A stretch of 64,000 bases of DNA from Balanoglossus misakiensis (Eukaryota > Hemichordata): assembly GCA_040954595.2 (NCBI GenBank), contig CM082591.2, positions 2,046,001-2,110,000 on the forward strand. Reading direction: 5' to 3'. The notes below the pieces were generated by a model. It saw nothing but the letters and a program-made list of their open reading frames with translations, did no database searches and was not told the DNA's origin. Shown here one piece after another: positions 26,201 through 37,380 of the stretch (positions within the stretch are counted from its first letter, which is position 1; every line of letters starts with the position of its first letter). A program made the translations under genes and the position numbers.

Positions 26201-26829
26201 GAAAGTCATTCGCACGTGGGGGTGATGAGAAAGGGGCGGGACAACAACTTGCAATTGACAAATGTTGTCACGCTGACAGAAATAAACAAGAGTTCACGGT
26301 GTGAATTTAAATAACAAAAGTTCAATCACTGAGTCAGTGTCACAACAACACACTGCTGAGGTTTGGTAGCTCGATGTTTTGCCTTGTTTTGTGTTTATAT
26401 ATAGACGACAAAATCTGATTTCGCCTTCTAACACCCAAACCAAGGCAAAACCTCGAGCTACAGCAACCAACATGACTGATCCATATTGCTTCGATCGCTG
26501 GTGTATCAAGAAAATACACCGCATCGCTCATATGAACTGGACTGCAGGGAATCCGTGTAACACCATGGTGGATCTTGACGAGTATAAGAAAATGCTGGTG
26601 CGGTTACAATGAAGTGCTACGCTACGTGACTCTACACTAGAGTAGGGACTTCAATCACTCGGTATTTACCTCCATCGTTCCCTGGTGTTATACACTCCTT
26701 ACAGAACGTATGCAAACAGGGCAGAAGTTTCGGCCGCCTGACCCCGAAACCGTTCTTGCAGACAGCACACACAGTCTGGGGCTGTTCCACACTATCCCCG
26801 TTCACGGTGGTACTTGCTTCCGAACTCAT
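20269..26829 (-). CDS. TRIM33: TIF1-family TRIM protein (RING, B-boxes, coiled coil, PHD, bromodomain)
   Basis: Nine coding exons give 977 aa: 26670-26829, 23979-24405, 22235-23638, 21915-22110, 21495-21751, 21168-21285, 20935-21009, 20669-20806 and 20269-20427. All junctions are GT-AG and in frame. The RING has a full C3HC4 set (C21, C24, C38, H40, C43, C46, C57, C60), with the last pair in exon 2. Two B-boxes follow, then a coiled coil with the TIF1 hallmark ALLYSK, a Gln-rich linker, a PHD finger (about 779-823, [15 protein letters not shown]) and a bromodomain (about 855-930, with NCALFN at the acetyl-lysine pocket). The family (TRIM24, TRIM28, TRIM33, TRIM66) acts in the nucleus as a chromatin-reading E3 ligase and cofactor. 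The PHD-bromodomain sequence is nearest TRIM33/TRIM24; this may be the single pre-duplication gene, so the symbol denotes the family. Confidence 0.93.
22900..23040 (-). repeat. Poly-glutamine-encoding CAG/CAA tracts in the TRIM linker
   Basis: Several runs of Gln codons lie in the large exon, in mixed CAG and CAA. They encode the low-complexity linker between coiled coil and PHD. Length variation between individuals would be expected. Confidence 0.85.
24661..24737. repeat. Short tandem repeat in TRIM intron 1
   Basis: Four degenerate copies of a unit containing TTCAGTGTAGCAAATA lie in tandem in the first intron. Confidence 0.85.
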
Positions 26830-29800
26830 TTTCCGGAAAATATGCCTGTGAAACCAAAGGCAGCCGTCAGACACACACTCTCTCCGTGTAGATTGCTAAC
26901 TCTGTCACTTTGACCCTATAGAGCCTCGTTTTGACGAACGCGCGGAGGCTTCCGATGACGACAGCGCCTACGCGCAGACCAGTTTCAACTGGTTTGAACC
27001 AGTCTGCGCTGCCTGGCCGGTTGCTATGGGTGCTTTACGTGACACAATAACCTACTGTCTTTGTTTAATGGTACGTGCTAGACAGGAACCACCTTTTATT
27101 TGCGATTACCATAGCAACGGCAACTTCTAACAATCCAAATTCAAGTCAAATAATCATGACTAGGCCTAATTACTTTTTGAAAATTTTTGCCCTCTTCTAA
27201 TTCTTCTAAGTGGTTGCCTTGACTGGTTGCAAACATAATTATTATTTTGTAATACCTATATTAAACTAGGTACATTCATATGAATCACCATGGTTTTAAT
27301 CACCATGTGGAAGCAGTTTCATTACAATGTAATTGGAGCCTAGGACTAAGCCTAAACTATTGAAAAGTTCACTTTGGTATAAAAGGGTCAGTCTTACGAC
27401 CGACAGCACACTTGAGGGTCAAATTGTGTTAGTTGCTTTGTACATGTAGACCTAGAAATAAAATGTCACATTGGTTGGTTTCCGCCCTTCTTATCTGAGC
27501 GTTAGGCTATATAGGCTATCCCTCCAGCAGAGACGGAAGGAAGTTCACAATTTGTAGACCTAGGCCTAAAGGCCATAGGCAAACAAAACATATAATTCTT
27601 TCACATTTGCCTAATCAGCAGACAGATCTTGTAGCCTAGTTGCACAGGCGCACCTTAATATTAAAACTGACAAACGTCGATGCAAAGCACAACACGATTT
27701 CTTAAAATTGTGGATTTTCCTATAGGCTACTGGTATATCTTTTTTGTCGTGACCGTGTGCTGCTGTTTCATTCTTTATCAGTAAAATCCGAACGTGAGTG
27801 AATGTGTGATATGCAAGTCTGAATGTGTAAGCTCCAGATCTATACACGTAGGCCTATAGGCTATAGCAACTATATATGGGTACACATAAACTACAAAGAG
27901 TTTGTCCACACTTAAAATAAAACAATATTTTAATGTTGTATTATTAGCCTATAGGTCTCCTAACGTATTTATGCCAAAATGCACACAGTTGTAGCAAATA
28001 TTGGCTTGCAGATAAACGACATCCCTTAGTATGTACAGTGATAAGAGATATCGCGATTTGGTTCATTGCACAGTAAACTGATTATCTGGTGAGCTTTTTT
28101 ACGATTATTACATTATTCGTAATTATTTGAACGTCTTATCACGGTTTTACAACCACCTTGAAATGTTTTGCTCATTCTGGAAAGATAATTTCAAATTTTA
28201 CTACGGTTGGGCGCAGTTTTCCACGAATTCTTGCTTTGTATGGGGGGCGCTTACGAAATAATTAACCATGCATAGCCTGGTTGGAAACGCTGTGTTTCGA
28301 ATCTACATCACCAAAAGCGATTGAACGACGAATAGTTGTAAAGCGAAAGTGAAAAAAAATTGTTCTTTAAGCTGTATGTCATAATGCGAATGAATTGAGC
28401 CGAAACATAGTCTCACTTTTTGAATAAAGATCGTTGCTTTTTATACTAGTATCTAAAATGTAAAACTAATAACCATCCGCGAATATTCCTGTTTTGTTCC
28501 TCACGTACGCCCACTTCATCCGCAGTAGAAATGGCGGCGTTATTTGTTGCCCCCTGGAAACAATCAAGTTTTTTCTTCCCTTGAGAGTGGGAGACACGAC
28601 GTCACATCGATCAGTATGACGTATATTATGCCGTAACGGGGGCGTACATTTCGAAGAACATGACGTCATAGACACAACTGCGCGCCCGTTCATATCCTGA
28701 TGAAAATATTACTGATGGAAGGCTGCAGTATTCACTGTCAGTACGTCTGAGACAGTTCTTCTCGACGTTCAGTCGGTTTACTAGACAAAAAAGAACGTTA
28801 TATATTTTGCAGTCTTGGACAAATGTGGTACACCATCTATACCATTTGCTAGACACCGCGCATTTACCGATAATTTTGCTCGCCAATAAATAGCCCACAC
28901 GCAATATTTTTTTTAGAGTCATGATGTTTCTTCTCAAAGAGATGGATAACTAATATAGTGACAGTTGGATACACGTATTACTAATACATTTTGTATCCGG
29001 CCTTATTGCAACCATGTATTTGGCTTCAAATCGACACTTGCATGTGAAACATATTGACTCAATAATGACATTGTTAACGGATATACATCACCATTATTTT
29101 AATGTTATAGGGTGATATGATTCTTTTTTCATAAATCATTTTGTCTTTTTCACTTCTAGTTTTCGTTACTATTGAAATAATCCTTATAGGACTCAGAACC
29201 AAATATAACCAGTTTCTTTCGTCTCCGCAAGTCGACCTTTCATTTGTGTTGCATTTATGTGCCACACAACTGAGTGGGCCGAACTAATCAAATCCGTGCT
29301 CTTGCTGAAACATACCCCTTTTTGAGGTCTGACGTCAGCAAACGCTTTCGCATTTGCCGATGACAACACCTGTCCTTGGGATGCACAATCATGACGTCAC
29401 GCACTTGCTCGAAAGGATATTAAACCAGGCCTGCTTCAGATGGAAAAATCCATTCACGTGACGTCGTGTCATTTCAAAAATTGGTTATTGCCTCAATACA
29501 TTAGACATCATATGTCAAATTGATCTGTCGTTCAAGGCTTTGACATTGCAGTGTGTATATTCCTCTATTCATTGTTCCGTTTGTACCTTGACTTCTTCCC
29601 ACGCTTACTCCGTCGTTGAAGCAATTTTGCGGATGAATGTAAATGTACACACCATTTCTTGTAGTCTCATCACATTTGTCTTTATCATGACACCTAAATT
29701 TATCCATTTTCAAACGACAAGGGATGTTTACACGTTTTTAAATAAATGAAGCAACCCACACAAAACAAGACAAGACGTTTACATTGATAAAAGACATTTA

Positions 29801-30429
29801 TTTCCTGTCTAAAAACGATGTCAGGTGTTTCAAAAAGAGTGAGCATACACTGCTCAACTTTTAATTATTATTAGAGTACTTAGAGTTGAGTTTATGGCAA
29901 TATGCACCATTTTGTTCACTAAAAATTTCAAGACGACATCAAAGTTAACATCCACAGCTTCAGCTAGAAGTGGACCAAGATTGTATGCCAACACTCCGAT
30001 CGTGGCATTTTTATAATATACTAGCATATTCTCAACACTATTTATCAGATATTGCATCATAGTTTACCCGTAAAACAAAATTTCTTAACTCATTAAAATT
30101 CTACTCATAGTACTGTATTGAAACCTTGTGCTATATTCAGCCATATTTAAACATGTTTGAATAAAAAAATGCAAATTAAAAATAAGTAGCTATTTATAAA
30201 AATTCATTATAAAATTTTAAAGAATGGTGCATATTAATGAAAAAGTACAAATTTAGGATTATGGACATTATCAGTTGGTGCAAGAAGAAACATTCTTCTT
30301 GATGTTATGATCAAATCTGGTGTTGTGACTACTTCCTTTGATGTCATGCTGTCATTCGCAAGTCACTTAATTTGCATTCTTGATCATGTGACAGCCCACA
30401 CAGTACTGATTAGTTTAATTCTCCTTAAA
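26830..30429. other. Intergenic between TRIM start and GPI-PLD 3' end
   Basis: I see no gene. The TRIM promoter should lie just right of 26830; a TTTCACAG acceptor close to the start codon suggests a 5'UTR intron. The part from about 27150 to 27960 is rich in palindromic AGGCCTA and CCTATAGG words. A TTTATT at 29797-29802 is a possible minus-strand poly(A) signal for the GPI-PLD gene, though rather distant. Open frames here are short and lack recognisable domains. Confidence 0.5.
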
Positions 30430-33400
30430 TTACTTGATGTCATAGATATGCACAGCTCCAGACAGTCTAGTTCCCTGGTTACTGTGGGTAGCGGACACAA
30501 TTAAATTGTTGCCCTGTCGAAAAGCAAATAATAAACAGATTCAGAAATCATCTGTAGAGATAAATTCGTCTTCTCTATTGCTGGATCTTTGATTTTCTCA
30601 ATCTACATACAAGGTCATAATCGAACGTATAACTTTAACCTCAGATATTCTTACCTGCGAGTATCTGAGAATAGCTATGTTGCTACCAAACCTACTGCCA
30701 GACTGCAAGAAATAGAAACAAAATAATATTACCTTCAATTCTTTTAAATAATATAAACAGTCACATTTTAGTATGCATTCACACTTTCAGTGTAATCACT
30801 ATATAAAATCTCTAAATGTTTCATCAAAGTGATCTCAAACCCACATCCAACCCCCAATTCTGACCTTCATGAAAATATAAAATCACACAATTACCTCATC
30901 TGTTCCATATTCTGCAGTAGCCTGAAAATTACCGCGAGAGAATAGTAATTATCACAATAATATGACATGTTTTATTTGCCAATATTTTGTTTTGATGTAT
31001 AAGAAACAGAAATTATGTAATCAATTAACTATGCTGCACCATTTAAGGTATATAAAACACAATGTTTTACCTTGAGTGCTGGACATGGTATCACAGTTTC
31101 ATGGGAGCCACATTTGTTAGTGACATCCCCACTAGGCAAAGAGCTGCCACCTTGAAACATATACACACGGCCTTCTTCGCCTATAAAGTAAATACATAAA
31201 TAATAAATAAATAAATATGTGTGACTTCAGAACCAGTTGGTGTATCGACATATTCATGCAAGTTATATTAATTCATACCTGACGAGTTACAGTATTATGT
31301 TTTTGAATTCTTAAGCCGACAGTTAGACTTGAACATTTCTGATCAAATGATTTTAGTGACTTACCACCATACAATTCCTCTGTCAGATCATCTATACGAA
31401 ATGGGGCACCTATAAGGATGTCATCTGAAATGAAAATTACAGTAACGAATTTTAAATCACAAAAATACCAGTTGGCAAATATGGACATACACTCAAATAC
31501 ATGACAATTTACACACAAACCTTTGACAGTTTACACACATATGTATGACACATACACACATACCTATGTCATCACCAGTTACATCTTCCATCACCACCTT
31601 TCCTCCAAACCTTGCGTAGCTTCTGTCACCACTGAATGTGGCAAATGGCTCCGGTGTTGAAGGTTTCAACAGAGAGGAAACATTGTACAGAAAGACTTTT
31701 CCGGCTTGGTTGAATTCGACTGGGATGTTGTCAATCAGTTTGCCTGGCACACCTGAGTTAACACAAAAAGTACTAGTTTATGTTGAAAATTTCGATTTTC
31801 AAAAATTGCATCAATATCCTGAATTTTTTATGGAATAGCAAAAAATTACAGATAGTGACCTTAAAAATACTTACCTACAGTGTCAGCAGATACTGCTAAC
31901 ATGCTTTCGCGTCCAACATATGGACGTCCAGCTGTTGCAGAGGAACCGAGTTTACTGAACGATTTGACACCAGGCATACTGTGAATCGCTTTGACAGGCA
32001 TCTTGCCATTGGTGAAATCAAAAACGTCGATTTTGCCGACGCTCTGTGTGTCATTCTTACTGTAGCTGCAGTTTTTACTGAAATGGAAAAAGCGCGCGCT
32101 CAAGAATTTGTGTGTAAAAGAGCAAGATGTCTTGTCAAATGAGCTTGCCTTTGTGACCTCTTGTGTGTGAATTTTGCAGTTAATCATACCACGGAATGCA
32201 ATCCTTTCTGTTTGATAAACGTGCATAGAATGACAATATGGTGAATAAAAATATTTGAAATACTTCTTTTAATGTCACTTACAGAGCGCATATTCTGTAT
32301 GTCGGCGACGAGACCAGCAACCACACAGACTGATGCTTGGCGTCTGTGTTGACAGTCTCAACACTGATGTCATAACCAAACCATTCATAATACTGCAATA
32401 TAAACAGATCAAGGTTCAATTGTCATTTGCTGTTTTACCTGAACATCAGTTTTTTCCTATATTACTGGTCTCTGCTATTTTATTTCTCACTTACCTGGTT
32501 GCCATACAAAGTGTGATTAGAATCTTGGACTTGTAGTGTGTGTACACCTGAAAATAGGATCAGAAATAAGTCATTTAAGCTTCTTTTTCTGAACCCAACC
32601 CCATTATTGATGATGATAATGATGTTGATGGTAGTAGTGGTAATAACAAATATGTTAACTTGGCAAAACAATGATTACCAATGGATTGCACCAGAATTTA
32701 ATACACAGAATCTGAATAAACATTAGAGAATGTCATCACTGACCTTGCAGACTACTGTTTGCAAAAAACACATTAACCATTCCCATCTGAGGTCCTTTCT
32801 TGAAATGTGCAAACGGTGATCCGATCACCAAATCATCAAATCCATCGTGGTTGAGATCTCCGACTGACAGAGACACACCCAGGTTACAATATGTGATGTG
32901 CTAAAACAGCGGAAGAAAAAATGGGGAAATTAACAGACAAATACACAATTAGATGTCAACTCAATGTTCTTTGGGGTCAAGTAACATTGGGGTAGTCACA
33001 CAAGTGTCAGACTAAGCAACATGTTATACCTATTCCTGGTATTTTTGATCTGTTAGTAAACTTACAAATTGGATGTATTAAAAGATATTTGCAAGTATTC
33101 TATTTTTAATTTCATACCTCACACTGTATTGTCAAGTCAGGTTTCGCTTTCAGATTTCCTGTGGATCCAAAGTAGACATAGACTTCTCCCTACGTTGATA
33201 ATTGAGGTCAAAGGTTAATTCCATATAAGGTAATCTCCTAGACTGTCAAACAAATGGGGGGCAATAGCTGACAGTTATATGCATTGTGCATTCTAATATA
33301 TATTGAATTTACATAAAAATGTCATATATTATATAATCACATAATATTTGGCTTTAACACTTACTGTGTACGCGAGTTTGTCCGAATTGACCGAGGGAGC

Positions 33401-36400
33401 ACTGACCACAAGGTCATTGAACCCATCTGCGTTCAGGTCAACCACTGCAAGGGCACTACCGAATTTACCATTCAACTGTTGGTATCGCAAAAAGCAACAG
33501 TATTCATGTTTAAGTTAGTGATGAGTGCAATAGAATATCAAAAACAAGCCTGTTCTGTTGTGTATTTCTGAATGAATGGAACAAAGCTTTATCAAAACTA
33601 TCAAATTTACCTCCAATCCATCCAGAATCACGTTCGCATCATGGTTTAAGTTTTTCTTGACCATCGGCAGTCCCTTCGCATTACCATAAACTACATACAC
33701 CCTTCCTTGCTGGTAGTTATTACTGCTGCTATAACCCGGTGCTCCGATTATCAAATCCAAAAAGTTATCATTATTGATATCGCCAGTGATGATACTCCTA
33801 TGATCAAACAGAGACAATGACCTTCATATTTAGTCTTCCTAACAACCTATGAACTATAACTTATGACACATGTCAAACTCTGCAGTTGGTAGTAGGGGTG
33901 AAAGGGATAAGTCTGCAAAGTATAATCACTCACCATCCCAGAAGTGCTGTTTGGGAATTGACGGTGTAGGTGACGTTTGGCTTGATCAGATGATCTGCTT
34001 GAAGTCTGCTACGTTGAAATCTCTCCTCTCTAAGTTTTGCCAATTTATCCAGTTTACTCTGTAAAATGGCAACCAAATCATGGCAATTTTAATGCTTAGT
34101 ATTAATATTTGTATTAAAAAAAATGTTTGTGCTATAAACCCGTCATTTCCATCAATATATATTTGTCAGTGTGCCCTGCAAATTATCTTACGGATAACTG
34201 ATATTATGACGTATTGTACCTGTAGGTCTTTGGATGGACTCAGATGCACTCCCCTAGGTGTGTTTCTGACGATGACATCATCTTTGGTTAGATCCCCCAA
34301 CTGCAGCTTCGGAGGTGCTGGGTTTCGGCCAGGGTATCGCTGCTTGGCTGTGAGATCGTGTGAGGTTTTATTGCATCTGATGTATAGTGGATTGTGGGGT
34401 ATGTCGCAGTCCCTGAAATAAAGGGAAAATTAATGTCCCTTTTAGTTATTTACATACCAACAGTTAGCCTGTATTCATGACAGTTGAGACATAGATACAT
34501 AAGAGCAAAAATAGTGTCAAGGGCACTGTGCTACCATTTGATCACAACTGGTACATTCAGGTGTTAAATACTGCATCACATATATAACATCTGGTATGGT
34601 CAACAACAACAATCTGACAAACTCACTCCATGCCATCCTCTACCATGTGGATGACATCATGCCAGATGTTCTGTGTCCACACCGCCATGTCGTCGACGCC
34701 ACCCAGGAAGAAACTCTGGTACTGCTCCAACAGAAATGGTGACTTGGCTGAATATGTTGGATAAAGCTGGAAACAAACAGAGGTGCAAGCAGTTAATTCA
34801 GAGAACAGTCTCCATTGAATATTTGCATAGGTATAAGAATGTTCGAAATGCATGTCATGAGTAATAAATCTCTTACCTTCGCTAAGGCCACCTTTTCGCC
34901 AAGTCTGACAAAAAAATAATGTGAGATTGAGACAGTGTAAGAAACAAGAGGAAGATCTTGAAGAAGAACATGTGGTTGTCTGTGGTTGATAAAGACTACG
35001 GTCGGTCGGCGTACAAGTACGGTGATTGTTGTTGAAACGCAAAAGCGGCCAGTCGCTACCTAACCAGAATGAACAGCGCCACCAGTGGCTGCTTCTGCGT
35101 TTCAACGCTAAAGTAAAACTCTCACCTCGCCAAGAAGAGAAGAACCGAACATTCTATCAAAATACTAGAGGTAATCACTTTCTTCTGGTAATACTCTTCA
35201 TAGATTTCTACAAGATCATCTACAGGGATGTACCTACAGAAAAAGTAATGCAATTGATTTGTAAGAATATAATGTCTTCCGAAGTAAGCGTATCAAACTG
35301 CAGTTTCCTGATCCCTGTATCCCCAGTGGAGTATTCTGGTCCAGGTTTGCATACTTACCATTCAGAAAATGAAGGTATGTAATCCATGTTGAATTCAAAC
35401 AAAGCAACGATATCACCACCTAGAGAATAATACAGAATATTCAGTTTGAAACCAGAAACTGCCATGGTAAAAATGGAATTATGGGACCAGTAGAGGAAAG
35501 TTATTTCAGAAATTAAATTCGACTAAAAAGAAAATATTTCAGAGTGAAAGACAAGCCTCTGACCTGGGTCTCCCACGTCGTGTGCATCTCCATAGGATCC
35601 ATAAAAATTAACCTGAATAAAAAAACACAATTCAAAATATTTACATTTGACCACACAATATAGATCTATCTCAACACTTTATATCGCCCTCAACAGGTGA
35701 AACCTGAAATTCGAACGCAGAAGTACAAACAAACCTACGAAAATTGGAAAATAGAAATGGACTTTCAACAGAATGGAATGTTCTGTCCCTACCTTCCCCA
35801 TGGTTACCAGAAATCCTTCATTAATACCCAAACTGTGCCAGGAGATGTCCGCTACATCATGGCATACATACCCCAGCAAGAACACAACCAACTTTTCTGT
35901 GTCCTATTGATAAGAATATAGGATAAGAATATATAACTGTGCCAAAAACATTCACAATATTGATGGCTGATATTTTATAGCAGGTATGCACACACTCATG
36001 ATCACACAGTCAAATTTTCAAGCCCTCACCTCAGACCACGGCTTAGGATATTTCTTCCGGATGTGATTGACTGTGGTGTTTATAAACTCTGACCAATGGG
36101 TGTCCTCAGAAACATCATGAAATTTTCCTGAAAAAGAAGAGAAGGAAATAGATTTTCTGTTTCAGTCAAACCTGTGTTAGTAGCTACTTCTAAAATGAAA
36201 ACCTGTCCACATTGGACACTTACAGTCAATGTGAAATCAAAATATGCATTATTGACCGGTTTAACTTGTGGCAGTGAATACTTACCCTGTTGACAGATTT
36301 CGTCAAAGAAAGTATCAGGAAAGGGGTTACCAGCTTTAAAAGCATCTTGATGTTTGTCTATTAACTGAAAGAAAATCAATCCTTTAATTAAATATTGTTA

Positions 36401-36994
36401 CATTCAAAAGTTAGCATGTTGACCAAGAGAGTGTATAATATAATTCATACTTGATCGGATCATGAAAAAAATATGGATGTCAGACAATAACTTAATACAA
36501 TGTCACATAGATCTGGGTATGTTAACTTCATGCAGACTTACTTGTCGGTAATCAACATCAGCAGATTTGTGTTGGAAGAACTCTGCCGCGCGATGGCCTA
36601 AAAACAAGCAAGACATATACACCTTTAAGATACGTAGCCTGTACCCCTCCCCCCCCCCCCCAACAACCTACAGAAGGGGGCGTGGCACTGATAGGGCTAT
36701 ATACGGAATCGCAGCAAATATCATACATGCCTAGCTAAGTAGCTGTACTTTGTCCTGTGCGACAGAGCTGTGTTACGTTGTTACAGGATAGGCTAGACTG
36801 GCTATAAGGCTGCGACAGGCTTAGGCCAACCCGGTAACAACAACAACAACACATCCCTGCCGCGACGCGACGCGACGCAATTGACTCGATTCTTATATTT
36901 ACAAACCGATTTCTATGTGTGTGATTCCGCCACAGCAGTCAGTTTCAGCTGTAAATATCGACAGCACAAGCACTGCAAGGATTTCCGGCCTCAT
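30430..36994 (-). CDS. GPLD1: Glycosylphosphatidylinositol-specific phospholipase D
   Basis: Twenty-five exons assemble into an uninterrupted 848-aa frame, close to the 840 aa of human GPLD1. Residues 1-19 are a signal peptide. The zinc-dependent catalytic domain follows (to about 290), with CGGITHIEIGHR, CHDVADISWHSLG and GDAHDVGD carrying the family's metal-binding histidines. From about 370 to the end are seven FG-GAP repeats forming a beta-propeller (for example GDINNDNFLDLIIGAPG and DLNADGFNDLVVSAPS). The enzyme is secreted and hydrolyses the inositol-phosphate bond of GPI anchors, releasing anchored proteins. Exon 1 uses an unusual donor, GTTTGT; all others are ordinary. The gene lies head to head with the TIR gene, start codons 386 bp apart. 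No damage is visible. Confidence 0.96.
30430..36994 (-). other. GPLD1: Exon map of the GPI-PLD gene
   Basis: Coding exons in transcript order (plus-strand coordinates): 36907-36994, 36542-36597, 36286-36364, 36030-36127, 35793-35903, 35564-35612, 35359-35419, 35126-35233, 34877-34904, 34627-34766, 34220-34412, 33934-34058, 33611-33797, 33365-33475, 33118-33189, 32744-32900, 32495-32547, 32283-32392, 31875-32077, 31564-31752, 31365-31424, 31071-31180, 30895-30921, 30655-30702, 30430-30513. The sum is 2547 nt, a multiple of three including the TAA stop. Confidence 0.9.
36644..36661. repeat. Poly-C tract in GPI-PLD intron 1
   Basis: An uninterrupted run of C lies between exons 1 and 2. It is simple sequence and assembly length may be unreliable. 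Confidence 0.85.
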
Positions 36995-37380
36995 TTTCTA
37001 GCGATCAGCCAAGTTATATCCACAGCAATCGAGCGAGAGGGTGGATCTATCGTGACCTTGGATGACACCCGTAGCCTAGGTACATAGGTCAGTTTCAGGT
37101 CAAAAGGGATATCCCGTACCACCTAACTTAGCAAAGAAAAGTTAACAAACAAGTTTCAACGTGAAATAATTACACCGTTGCGCTCGCGTTTTGCCAAATA
37201 TGCGTCACTATATATTTAATTGACGCAACTTAATGTTTATTTGAGCGAAAATGTTTACTTTTTGTTTTGCAGAAGATTTTCTGATGCAAGAATGTTGATT
37301 ACCAATCCTTATTTGTGAACTCTCCTGTCATACCTAGGGAGTCTATAAGTTGTAACATATCAACAAAGTTTGACGCCAAA
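36995..37380. promoter_or_regulatory. Putative bidirectional promoter of GPLD1 and the TIR gene
   Basis: Only 386 bp separate the divergent start codons. A strong acceptor (TTTTTGTTTTGCAG) ends at 37272, so the TIR transcript probably has an upstream non-coding exon that may overlap GPLD1 exon 1 in antisense. I see no clear TATA box. Promoter function is inferred from geometry. Confidence 0.55.

Noticed and set aside
34623-35105. 160-codon minus-strand open frame
   Set aside because: Its C-terminal part is GPLD1 exon 10; the rest is intron read through. It is not a separate gene.
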